A stretch of 64,000 nt of DNA from Pectinophora gossypiella (Eukaryota; Arthropoda; Insecta; Lepidoptera; Gelechiidae): assembly GCF_024362695.1 (NCBI RefSeq), contig NC_065424.1:2144786-2208785 (forward strand). The letters run 5' to 3'. Shown one piece after another: positions 1 through 13,000 of this stretch. Numbering within the stretch: the first letter of the stretch is position 1; each line of letters starts with the position of its first letter. Position numbers and translations under genes: made by a program. Under the pieces are notes generated by a model. It ran no database searches. It saw nothing but the letters and a program-made list of their open reading frames with translations, and was not told the origin of the DNA.

Positions 1-96
1 TATTCTCGCTGATATTCTCGATGATATTCGCTCTTCTACTCTCAGCAATGTTTAGAAGCATGGCTTAGAATACTCTTAACCTGGTCTAAACCAAGT

Positions 97-235
97 CGAA
101 TTTTCCATCGCAAAATTCATGTTTTTTAAATTATTTTCAATTCTATACTTTTGCGATGGAAAATTTCACTTGATATTAACTCAGATTCATGAGCCGAATC
201 ATCTCCCTCAGTAAGGGTGTTAGTGTTATTGCACA
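97..235. repeat. M1 hairpin MITE fragment
   Basis: CGAATTTTCCATCGCAAAA and the opposing TTTTGCGATGGAAAATT arm are followed by CAGTAAGGGTGTTAGTG. The family is recurrent in this window. Confidence 0.6.
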
Positions 236-881
236 AACAGGAAAAATCAAAATACAAAACAAAAGTATATACCCATTCCTCACCAGCTATGTTTAAGTCC
301 CATGTAAGGTCTAAGGTCTGCCAATAACCGGGCACAAATCCTGTAAACCAGGGGATATCAATTCGTCGCTGACGTATCTCAATTTATTTTGCGAATCTGA
401 TTTGCACCTTATGTTATTGTAAAAGACACAAAATATTTTAGCAAAATATTGCAGATACGTCAGTTTGCAAAGTCAGTTAGGTCGTGTCGGTTAGGTAGGT
501 AACTTGCCTTATATAGTAACCTGAACCTCGCCCTTTATCACCATCAAGAAAAGCATACTTCAAAAAAAGTATTTTGAAAATTACAAACGCTTATTTTATA
601 CCCCTTAAAAATTTTTTTTTTTTCTCGAAAAAGCTTACATATAACAGAATAAAAACATAGAATTCTTTATAATTTTTCTAATTTCGCGCCAAAGCAGTTG
701 GTCACGTGACATTTTGCCCTATGGCGTCACATTTCCATAAACAAAGAAACTGTCAAACTACGCTTTTCTTCAAATGACTTGAAACCTGACAAATAGTTTG
801 TGATTTTTGTGATATGTGACGTCACACGAAGCTCAATCATGGCCGCCCGTGTTTTGGATCTTGTAATACACAGATATAAAA

Positions 882-1161
882 AGCATTGTCCCGTTTTTCA
901 CAGGCTCCGCTTACCTAACCTGAAGATTTGACAGGTCCGGTTTTTTCAGAATCGACTGCCTGTCTAAAAACCAGCTCAATACAGATTAGGTCACATACCT
1001 CCGAAAATGTTTCCTCACGATGTTTTCCATCACCGCTGAGCACGTGATAATCAATTACGATCCAAACATGAATTCGAAAACAAATTCGACAATCTTTGGT
1101 TTAGGCAGCTGTGCTGGATTTGAACCTACGACCTCAAAGTGAGAGGCAAGCGTTCAACGGT
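882..1161 (-). mobile_element. SINE-IV copy (tRNA-headed)
   Basis: The body reads, in reverse, like the copies at 52110 and 60097, including the pieces AACCTGAAGATTTGACAGG and GATCCAAACATGAATTCG. The tRNA-like head at the right end is cut short. Confidence 0.7.
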
Positions 1162-1495
1162 TCTTATTTCAAAATCATCTTAAAAAAAGAAAATTATTGG
1201 ATAGTTATTGTTTAATAATAAACTACTATATCCGACATATTTCATATTTTATTGTTACAACTGTCATGTAGCTAATTGGCAGAAAGCAGGATATATGTAT
1301 ATGTATATATAAGTAGGTATACCTACTTACGTACTAGGAAGACATTTGTACCTCGCGCCTCCCCTCCCCTATATAGGTACTTGTTTACAAGTATGTGTGT
1401 ACTGTCGAGGTATATAGGCTAAATGTGTGCGCTATGTACTACCCTCGGACAATATTAGTCCACTGATGGACGAGCAATGAAATATGCGATCTCAA

Positions 1496-1781
1496 TCTTC
1501 TTATCGTGTGGGTTATGAGGTGGATTACCAACGTCACCAACCTTGGTGTCAAGGTTATTATTGAGCCGCCAAAGGCCCCTAACATGATTCATGTAACGAC
1601 TATATACTTATCAGTAAGTAGTAACCTGAACAACAGCTTACCGTGCCTTCCGAAGCACGGATCATCTTACTGTCGGACCAGCCTGAATGTCCTAACCAAA
1701 CTAGGGATCACAAAGTGATTTTTGTGATGTGTCTCCGGATCGTGAGACCAACGCTCAACCACTGGACCACAGAGGCCTTCT
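1496..1781 (-). mobile_element. SINE-I copy, internally deleted
   Basis: In reverse it carries the tRNA-like head end, ATCACTTTGTGATCCCTAG, the shared central domain and the family 3' end at the left. The box B region is missing. Confidence 0.7.
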
Positions 1782-2560
1782 TTTTAAAATCGGTTAAAAA
1801 AGAGACTAGAATAGTATACTATTCTAGTTCTAGTGTACTATTCAGTCAGCCACGAATTATCTATAATCCAACATGAATTGTAATTGTTAATTCGGTCAGT
1901 CAGTATTCGAACCCGTGAAAATAGGACGTAAGTTACGCGTGCTCCGAACACAGCTATCACGGATTATCACTTATATGTTAATCCCAAAGCATAATACATT
2001 ATAATGTATTACATTGTAATGGACGTCGGATTGTTAAAATTAAATTCTATGCAATAAAGAAGGTATCTATATTTGATTTTATTTCATCGTTTCAATATTT
2101 TTTCAAGACTAGGCATATCACTCACTAAGGTCGAAAACATAACTCAAACACTCATAAGTTGTAAACATTTAAGTAGTTCATTTTTCAATTACACTTCCGA
2201 CAAATGTTAACTGTATACAAGTTCATTTCTAATCGTTCCAACTTCGAATCATCCAATCCAGTCGCTCTATTATCCTCATTTCAAATTCAGAATCGACAGC
2301 AAAATGGCTTTGCGCATTAATATTTGATAAAAGAACAACATGAAGTCTCAAATAGGACACTATGAATGAAACTGCCATTTATATATTCAATCCTAGTTGA
2401 GGGTGCACGATGACGATTGTATCGGGACCAGCCACCTGTTGAACGCAAATCTTCGCATGTTTTCGTAAGTTCTGTAAATCGGGGGGCGTTAAAATGCTGC
2501 TTGAGTTTTTAAACTTATTATTTTCAGTTGATTTATTAGGATTCTGAATCAAAGTGGTAA

Positions 2561-2721
2561 GGCGATTCTCACACTGCCCCGCATGATGCAGCATAGCGCG
2601 TGGATGCGTGTTCTTCCGTTGCTTGTAAGTATCTCCATTTGTATAGAAAATACGCAGTCTAACATACAGAAAATGCATCCACGCGCTACGCTGCATCATG
2701 CGGGGCAGTGTGAGAATCGCC
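2561..2721. repeat. 161-base hairpin element
   Basis: Inverted arms of about 47 bases with one mismatch, beginning GGCGATTCTCACACTGCCCC at the left and its complement at the right. No second copy is in the window. Confidence 0.72.
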
Positions 2722-4067
2722 TAAAAGTTATGGTACGACTTTGTGGTTCAGTCTGTCTGTTTTAGTATGTTTCGATTGAAAGATTATGTCCTTCTATAGG
2801 TAATAGCAAATTACGGTATAATGTTTCCCTGTAATGTAAGTACCTAATAAAAATATAGTTCGATGGAAATCCTGGAATTATAAAATAGATAAGGTAGTTT
2901 TTTGCTGGAATGTATAGTTAGTCGCTAAGCCATCTTAAGGAAGCGCTATTTCGAAGAACACGCTTCGTTAGTAATTATTTTCCGAGAAAAATATGGAAAT
3001 GTTGTTTGGTGACATTTCGTTTTTTGTTTGAGTCACAACAAGGCAAAATAGAGCATCACTAAAAATATTACAACCACATCGAATCACAATAAACCTTTGT
3101 AACCTTGTAATTGTTATCACTACTACATTGTCATCAGTACCATATTTTCTTTATGGGTTTCCGGCAAAAACTTTTCCTCGGCAACATTTTAACTCTCGTA
3201 GGCCGAATTCTACGTAACATTTACATAGACATGCATGTGTGCGTCCGTTTATACCAACGCACACAGACAAAGGTTTGTATTCCAGAGGGATTTGTCTCCA
3301 TTCATACGATGTTAGTCGGTCACTGCGATACGATTTGCCCTTCAGACGGGTTCGATTTTATTAAATGTATTGCGATGTCGTGCCGATCTGGTATTTACGC
3401 GAATAGAATTATGCCACGCTTTGTGATTAGGGGTGGTAAAGAAAGGAATACACGGACTACTCTTTTATTATTTTTACTGCGTTTTCCCGCCCTGTTTAGT
3501 ATTATTCTTTTCAAAATGCTTGAGATACTTCGTCAAGTACTATACATACAAAGGTATTTTAGTACTTTTTAAGGACAACCTCCAACGTGTCATTAGCTTG
3601 TGTCCATATTATATTTATGAACCCCTTATAATAGCTTTTCTTATAGCTCCTAGCTTTCTACGGCGAACGTAACTCAGTTATAAAAGGATGTTATTGTTTA
3701 AGTCATTGTGCGGCGGCCCTAAGGAGAGCATCAACTCATATTTATGTGAGCTTGGTAAAATTTTTAACTCGGTGCAGCTGCGGGCCTAATAACTGGCCCG
3801 CATGCCATCCGGGTACCAGGAGCGCAGCACGTACATGTAGTGAGCTATATTTAGCGGTTGTCCATTTGAAGCACTATCGATTTGTGTCCGCGGCAGGAGC
3901 GTTGACCCGCGCCACTGGCTGTTTCGCTAATTTATTAAATAATTTCAATATTTTAGGATCCCATAATGCCCTGGTATTCGATTGCGTAATCCGCGAAGTT
4001 AAAACTTCTTTCGGCAAAAGGAACCCTACTATTGTAAAATATTACAGTGATATTTTCTTTGTTTCAG

Positions 4068-7000
4068 GACAATTTAACCCCGGAACCCGGGGACATGACA
4101 GATGACGACAACTTTTCTAGTAAGTCCTTTAATTTTACATCGACTCCTTTTTCATTTACAACTCACTCAGCCACTTGCATCACATCAACTTCTTTTGTTG
4201 GTATTCTATGCGTCAACTTTTAAAAATAAAAAGTTGCAAATTGTTACTGGCATAAAATACTGACTGAATGAATTGGCTTTTTAAAAAAGAATGTGTCTTC
4301 AAAATTCTAAATTTGGATTGTGATCGACGAATGTGATCTGGTGCAGGTCAGGGCTTGGCGAAAGATGCTGAGAAGTTGAAAATGATGCTGCTGGCATGGA
4401 ATTACCACAGCCAGACGCAAGGTAATTTATTTTCCTTTTATGGTTTTTCGTGTGGGTTTAATTTGTTTCATTTTAGCGATATAGCTTGGAAAATATTCAA
4501 ATAATTTAAAGCTTATTTTTAATGTAAGAGTGCGTTTTGATCACATCTGTAAAGATAATTAGAATACTTACCTATTATTATACCTACCGTCTCCCTTATT
4601 ATAGTGAAAACCACTTTTTTTTGGTAAACCTCGCAATAGACTAGCTAGTTTCAATCCAGGTCAAAATTTGTGGTCACATTTTTTAGCTGGAATAAAATTA
4701 ATTCAAAGAAATGGATGCTTTGTTGAAAAAGTTCACATCACAATGTGATTTTTCAAAAAAGAGCTTACGTAGATTTAATTATAAGGCTAGGATATTCTGT
4801 TAAGGTGTTGGCTGAGAAATATTACAAATACTGTAGTGAAAACACTCACGTGTACGCTCGTTTGCACTAATTTTCAGAGTAGAAAGTTCTCGAATGATTT
4901 TGACACAGTTTATGTGAATGAACTGAGATTCAAATGTGACAATATAATAGTTCAGTTTCGAGTAAATGAAATTGGAACAAGGGGTGTTTATATAAATGTT
5001 TCAACTAGTTTCAAGTGGTATTAATAGCAATGTATTGTTTTGCCGTCAAGATAAAACCGGTCGAATAGAAACCTTGCAGAAGTTATTTTACGGGCTGCTT
5101 TTACAAAGTCCCCTCTTGCAATTAAAAGCTTATATGCCTTGTCAAAGAGCAATTTATTAGGCGAACAGTTTAGTTATTTTTATAGCGAAGCCATATCGAG
5201 AGTACCTGGGGCGCAGACGGTTGCAGCACCTTCTCAAATTATTTATAGTAAGAGGCTTGTTCGTGTTGACATTTAGAGGCAGATGCGCCGAGCGGCCGGC
5301 TCTCGGTCTCTGCACCTTCATTAATTTCTGCCACCTTGGTAACTAAATATGCATGCGAAAGCGAGAAACAGCCTTTACTCCCACTAGTACAGATCTGTTA
5401 GAACTGGGATTTTTTGTCCCATTAATCAGTAAGAAAAAAAATATTAGGCAAAAAATACATAATTACTCATTGTGTAGTGGTAGTAATTAAAGAATATGTA
5501 ATATTTAAATGTTATTTTGTCTATTTTTTTCTTTCGTTCTTTAGGTACCTATTACGTGTGTGTTTATGTAATTAATTATGTTTGACAGTTGTGGTAACAG
5601 TACACGGGTTGTAATTTCCATTTATTTTATCGAAGCCTAAGTAATTTACCAAAGATAAAACAAATGAAATCATCAGTTTTTTAAGACCTTTGATGAAGGC
5701 TAGCTTTCGAGTCCTTTCTAGATATTTTTATAACAAATATGTACTTGGGATACCTATAAGTAGTTAATATGGGTTAAAGCTGGTGGTTTATAATGGACTA
5801 GATAAAAAAAGAACTCAGCAGTGATTTTTTATGGGTCAAAATGGTGTGGTATTCAAGTAATAGCTGTTATACTGCCAACACGAGTTATCCGGGTCAGAGC
5901 GCTCAGCGCTCCCCATTTGTTCGGCCAAGTAGTTAATGCATTTTGTGACAAATCTACAATAAGTCGCGTCAAAAAAAGTGCCAACACGATTGTGAAGTCA
6001 GGACCAATGACTTCCAACAAGAAAGTATCTCGGGAGGAAATACTAGGAAACACAACTTCGTATGAAGAAGTTTCGTTTTGCAAAATTCACCTACAAGGAA
6101 GAGCATAATCATTCCGAAAAATATGCTAAATAACGTTATGTAATGGTTATGAGTTGCATTTCTAAAGAACGTAATTAGAGTACCTATTGTGTATATAATA
6201 TACATGAATAAATTCCTCCTTTTTTGAAGATAGTTACAAAAGTCAATCATAATAGATATTAGGACATAAAAAGAAGGTATCTAACAGATTTTAAGATCGA
6301 TAAGGGCTGATAACAAAGGATAGTAGACAGATATCAAGTACTTAAAACTTCTACTTTTCTGGCCACGTCTTTCCCTCAGCGATACAGCTTCCGATGTGGT
6401 AGTAGTTTTACAGCTAGTTACATAATGGTGCTAATTCCTGTAAATACCATCTAATTTTATTTTAAGTTATATCTGTCATTTTCTTATCCGCCGAAAAGGA
6501 AAAGGACGGGTAATCGACAAGCATAAAATTTATGGAACACACGTCAATTTTAAGCACAAATCTAAACCAACCGTCTAAAAATTTTATATCTGTCAATAAC
6601 CCGACACAGTTAAGTAGACAGCACGTCAAACGGATTGCATACCAGCGACGTACCTTTTGATTCGCCCGGGTTATTCATTCATTTACTCATTCTTCTTAAA
6701 ATTAAGAGCTGTGAATCATCCGTCCCTTTCCTTTTCGACGGATATGAAAATGACGGATATAACTTAAAATAAAATTAGGCGGTGTCTGCAGGAATCGGGG
6801 CCACTATGTAATTTAAATTTTGACGTTCTAAAAGCGCTAACTATGTAAGCCAATTTTGAAGAATACATATATTTCTTTAATTTTTTCACTGCATGAATCG
6901 CATGAATGAAATTGATAAACTGTTGAAATGACAAGACAATCTACAAATAAAAAGGAACATTAAACTTGGCGCTATGTGCAGCATTTTGTAATTTGAATAC

Positions 7001-10000
7001 TGAAATAAATCCAACCTTCAAGAAAGTATAAAGTTTCTATTGTGTAGGCAAATCGACAGAGGATAATACGGTCACGAGCATTAATATGTATTACACTTTG
7101 GTACCATGTCACATTAACTTTTTTGACAAATTGAACTGTAAGTCTCACTAAATGTCAAATATGTTAGTGCGATAGAGTCCTAAAGTGGGTACATTATATT
7201 GCTCATGACTATACTATAACTATGCAATACTTAACCTGAAATTATGACAATTATTAACCTGGACACACACGCTGCGGTCTACTGGAGGCAGGTTTGCCCA
7301 GCTAGTCTGTATGGAGACGTTCCGAGTTTCGGTGCGGTCTTCAGGGGCATTAAAAAGGCCACATTGAAGCTATTCATCTAAAGAAGCAATATATTAGTTA
7401 ACATTGCGCACTCATTTTTATATGCGTAAATGCCAAATTGCTTGCTTTTCAGGTGAATTGATTCAATGTGGCCTTTTTAACAGTTCTTTTTGCGATGGCG
7501 TCGACTGGAAACGATGACGCTCGAGTCCCTAGAAAACAAGTGACAGACAATCGAAGTACATGCACACGCGCACACCGTAGGTGTCACTCGAAAGAATTGA
7601 TTTTCGATTTTCAAAAAGGTGCACAGCGGGCTTAGCACCGCAAGCGCGCGACTCTTTCTCACCTCGACATACGTCACCCGTCACTCTCTCACAGTACTGC
7701 ACAGAAAGAAACAGATGATCTCTGTCGTCGCGAGAAAGAGTCGCGTGCGTACGGTGCTAAGCCCGCTGGTCAATTCCCATAATGGTACACGTCTCGGTCA
7801 GCACAGGTAGACCTCTCCGGTAAACCCTAGGGCGTATGGTCAGCATAGAACATTGCTTTGAACGAAAACTTTTGAAGCAAACACATAGTAAGTAATATTA
7901 GAAACCTCACGATTTCTGAAAAGAATGTGGAAACGTACAAACGAGTTGAAAGCAACTAAAATAAAGAGCTTGTTTGACGTCTCTTTACTTCTAAACTTAT
8001 GGCACGTTTCATAATGATCAGTGTGCTAGAAGAAGTACGAAACGCAATGTTTTCGGCCAAACTTTAGAGTGTCGGTAATATGCACTACAAATTAGTCTAA
8101 CATAACATTTTAGCTCAATGATTCAAAGTGTATCTTGACCTCAAAGGTCATAAAGAAATGCAGCCTGACGAAATAAAAATAAATGAAAACAAAAATAAAA
8201 GCATCCAATTGATAATTAGTTATTAGAATATTCTGATCTAATACATTCAATAAACTTTAAAAAAGTACTTAATCCGTCAACCATTGATTACAACATGAAT
8301 TCAAGAGTTGAGAGTATCTCCTCTCAATTTCTGTTTTCCTGGTACTTCCAGGCCGCAACGGGGAGATCACGGAGAGCGGCGCAGACAGTATGGCGGACCT
8401 GTGGGCTTCATACCACAGTGCTTTGGGATTGGGCAGCAAGCCCCCTAAAGCCCCCACGCCCCTGACCACAGGGCACTCGGTGAGTTTTAAGGTTGAGCAA
8501 CGTTTCATTATTTATCCTATACTAATTAAATTAACATCTACTAGCAAAATATTAAAAAAGATTATTGGGTTTGTTGTCCCACTTGTTTACAAGTGATTGC
8601 TTTTCCAGAACTTAACCGACAGAATACTGCTGTTAGACTCTTACTTAATAGATAGAGTATCGAGGGGGGGAAGGGTAGTGTAGGGTGGGTGTGGAGTTAC
8701 CATCAGATGGTAAAACAGACCTTAAATAAAATATTTCATTTTGAACATTGTTAAAATCGCAGATATTCTACGATCGAAGATTTATAAAATATGCACCTAC
8801 CTGTTAGGTTCCCCGTTTTCCATCTAGATTGATGATACGCCAACACAAACAAAGAAAGGGTTCAAATTGATTAACAAAGCGTGAAGTACACACAGAATAA
8901 ACGAACATATTGATTATTTTCTATCACGGCAAGTAAGCATTACCAATACACATAGGTTTTTTTCCTCTCAATTAAACAAACAAGCCTTTATCGATGTTAT
9001 AAGAAAAACGCACATCAAAATCGAAATGTATGTACGTAGATGAAGACTGGAATAACCTACCTATGTCCCAAACACTCGTGTTAAAGTTTTCATTACTAGA
9101 ATAGGATAAAAAAATAGGTAAGCGTGTTTCATATGCCACATCGTCGCTGTAATCAAACGCGAGCGAGATAGAAAATATAAATAAAAAGAAAACAGATATA
9201 TTACACTTCGAGAAAGCTTGATTTCCGAGCAACCTCATCCTGATAATTCCTAGCAGGAATTTACCCTTAACACTAAAAGTAAATCAAAAACTAAAACGTG
9301 TATATTACAATCCACAGAGTCCAATTCACGTGGGTTCAGTAACACCAGGAGTAGAACCTGCTTCTACACACGACGAGACTTCATCATCAGATCGGACGAA
9401 GGATGACGACGACGCTGGAGCTTCAGACGATGACAGTGATGACAGGGTTGATCCCCAACATCACGACCCCGAGCGATTGAAGGCTTTCAATGTAAGATTG
9501 CACAAATATTTACAGGATATTTTCAAAATCTTTAATTAAGTTATCTCTTCCTACCTTCAATTTCAGATAGATTAACTTATTTATTTTATAAACCAACACA
9601 GCTAGAATAATCTAAAGTGAAAGTCGTCAAAAGACTAAGTTATATTTTTCCGCACGAGCGTTATAACGAGATGATAATAATTATGATACATAAATTATGA
9701 TATGATATGAAAAATGTAATGACTAAAATTTCAGATGTTCGTGCGTCTCTTCGTGGACGAAAACTTGGACAGGATAATTCCAATATCGAAGCAGCCGAAA
9801 GAAAAGATTCAGGCGATCATAGACTCTTGCACACGACAGTTCCCTGAGTTTGCCGAGAGAGCCCGAAAGCGGATCCGCACTTACCTGAAGAGTTGTCGGC
9901 GGAACAAGAAGGTCCGCAACGAGGGACTTACCACAGGCAATGGTGGAAGTACACCAGGCACTGGCAATTCCTGGGATACCGCGGTGAGGGTTCGATCTGC

Positions 10001-13000
10001 TGCTATCATGTTTAAATACGATAATAGTTCATAGATGATGATGATATTCTCCCAGACGTATCCGTCAACGGCAACACTCCTAGCTGGTGTTGGCCCTGAC
10101 CCTTGCATGGGCGCGAGCGTGACTACCAAAACCAAATGGCTTTGAAAGTCCTGTTACAAGAAGTACAATAGAGAGTCCCACTTGAGTTATAAGTGTAGTA
10201 GTAGGACGGTTTGGGTCGAATAGTTCTTAGAAGTTAGTAGTAGATGCAGGAAGATAAAGTAGAATTATAAATACTTAAACGAATTGAGTAGCATTGAAAG
10301 TCAGCAAAAATATTTAGGAAGTTATAAAAATTACAAGCTAAAAAGAGAGTAGTTATTGGTACAATCCTACGAACAAAAATGATTCGTCAAATCATCTAGA
10401 TCTACAAATCAGTGTAGATCAACACAAATAATGCTCGAACATGCGTAGTGTGATGATTTCGCCCCCGCCGGTGTCTAGCTGACATCCGCTAAAATTGCGT
10501 AGGCACATTTGTAGTAGACTTCTGCATTATGACCTCTTGTCTCTTCCCGCCGTACAATGGTAACCATTTTTACCTTTACACGCGCACACAGATGCAAATG
10601 GTTCTATATATCGGAATCTTCGGTTGGGTCTTTAAAAAAGGTTCAGTAAGATCTACTTTGACCCGGGGTGCGTGTATGAAACGATTTTGAATGCGGAGGA
10701 AGCACGAGAAGTATGTCAGGTAGGATCGAAGCAAATTGAATTCCATAGTTTCTGCACACCCGGAAATAGGCGTGAGTTTATGTATGTATGTATGTCCATA
10801 TCTCGGGCCTGTAGAATCCCGTACTTGTACCGAAGCCAGCACGCAGAAGACAATTTAACCTAAATGTGATATTGACACCAACCGGCGATTATCCCTATAT
10901 ACACTATGAGAGTATTATTATTATCAGACAGGCTGCAGCCCTAGTCGACTGTCTTTTGTCTCAGTGTACATCTGAACACTGATAAATTGTTATCTACTAT
11001 GAACAGGAGTTTTAAATACTCTTCGATTGTATTAAGATTATTACACCTCGCTTCACCGCTCTGTACAAAACTACGCATTTCAGCTAACTGTTCTCTGATG
11101 CTCCTATTATTAGTACGTAGTACCTACGTACATACATTGTACATTGTGTTCGTTTCCCACGTCGATTAATCGTTATTGAGGCTCTCTTTGTCCTCGGACT
11201 TGTCTTTAGTAGTTATCCGTCAAATAGCAAAGCGAAACCTATATAGATTATCTTTTTCTATCTAACGGTTGCTTTACTTTTCCAGTCTTAACATCCCCAA
11301 GGTCGTTCTCTTAAACTTATAACAGGACATATCAATATCCGAACACTAAAACGAAAGTTATTTCAATGACTTGCTTTAATTTCAGGTGCGACCGACCCCC
11401 GCGCATTTGACGTCAGTGCAAGCGGAGCACATTCTGGCGCAGGCTTGCGAGAACGAGAGCCTCAACGCGAAGCGCATGCGCCTGGGACTCGATCCGGTTA
11501 GCCAGCCCATGCCGACAGTTCCTACCCCCATGGTACTTGATTCACATAAATGGCCTTATCTGTATTTCGCTAACGATCAAACTTAGCAGTGTCCTAAATG
11601 GCCTTTATCGACTTTTGCTAAGAAGATGCTGTAAAGTTAGTTAAAAGTATATTGTTCGTGACGATTTTCATTACTGGCCACAGGGTTCCCTTCATCGCCT
11701 GGTGGGGGTATGGAACATTATCATGAAGGTCTCAGCTAGTAGCCAACCCAGTTGACAGAGTTTACTAACCTTGAACTTTAAACAAAGCAAGTGTCTAATA
11801 ATATATGAGAAGCCAAAGTGCTATTAAACACTACCAAAATTATAGCCAAACAGAAACAAAAGATTCACAACATAAGAATTGTCGTAATTTTCCAGGCTAT
11901 AGACACAACAGCGACATCAGCAGTTGCTTCATCGTTCCTGAGCCTCTACAGTGGAGCTATCAGCAGCCCAGCATCAACTCCTGCCACGACTTCAACCACT
12001 TCGACACTGGCCACGGCTGGGCACAGCAAGGCAGCAGCAGACACTACCAGGCCATCAGCAAGCCCTACTCTTGAAAATCCGTTGCTTAACAATAATAATC
12101 TGAAACTGGACAACGCAAATGGCAATACTGGGAGCAAGACCGCTAGGTCAGTTTTCATCTCCTAGTACTGAAGTTTTTAAGAATTGAATGAGCTTTAAAT
12201 AGTGAATAGCTGAATGATATCCTTCCTCACATTTTCAGCCCGGCATCTTCGCCAGCGCCTTTGTTCCGACCAACGTTCCCAACTACGTTTGGCACTCCAC
12301 AGACTTTTGGCAGGCAAAAGTAAGTCACATCACATTTCTCAAAATGGATACATCACATGCACCCGATAGTGTTTATTAGATTTTCTCTAAAAAGCTTTCT
12401 TATAGTCTGTAACTATACAGTGTTTAGTCTGTATCATATTTGCTACTAAAACTAGATTAATTTTCTTTTAATTTTGTGAAACTCCTAATCTATCCTTGCG
12501 CAGTTTACCAGAAGATCTCTTTTAGAATGTCCGCCTTTTGCTTTTCTTCTGTTCTCGCTTAAATACACTGTTTGATATGTTTGATTTTATATTTCAGTTC
12601 TACCAACAATCCTGCCTCAGCGCTTTCAAGCAGTGCTCTGATATCGACTCTGTCGGCCCTGCCTCCAACAGGTAATTAATTATATTATTGTAATCTATTT
12701 ATTTTATATCATCAGTTAAGTACTAACGATTTTTGAAAGATTTATATTATCTACATTTATAACTATTATAAACTTGTCTTGATTCAGGAGTGAATGCTGC
12801 AATGGCTGCGTATCAGAGCGCTTTGCTGTCCGCTATGGCGGCGCACACGCATACCTTCCCGAACAGCCTCTCCGGTGAGTCGTGGTTTGGTGGGAACACT
12901 TTTTATTACTTACCCATATTCTATTTTTAAATTTATTTTGTTGACATGGAATTAATTCACAAATTATTTTTTCTGATAAAATTATTTAAGCGTGTGCTGC

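Larger units (their letters stand above)
1..4067. other. Repeat-bearing flank, probably upstream NOL4-like intron
   Basis: No exon with convincing coding content was found here. Because the first recognised NOL4-family exon starts at 4068 directly after an acceptor and encodes a middle part of the family protein, this stretch is inferred to be intron. It holds a hairpin-MITE fragment (97-235), a SINE on the minus strand (882-1161), another SINE on the minus strand (1496-1781) and a strong hairpin (2561-2721). I see nothing recognisable in 2722-4067; the open frames there (for example 3111-3572) lack family motifs and coding-like composition. Confidence 0.5.

Noticed and set aside
3111..3572. 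153-codon open frame on + before the NOL4-like exons
   Set aside because: No recognisable motif, odd composition rich in Cys, Phe and Leu, and overlap with another open frame. Most likely chance in AT-rich DNA.
11386..11586. Separate short gene starting at the RPTPAHL segment
   Set aside because: It is an internal NOL4-like exon with acceptor at 11385 and donor at 11533; the apparent start is the GTG codon of valine.
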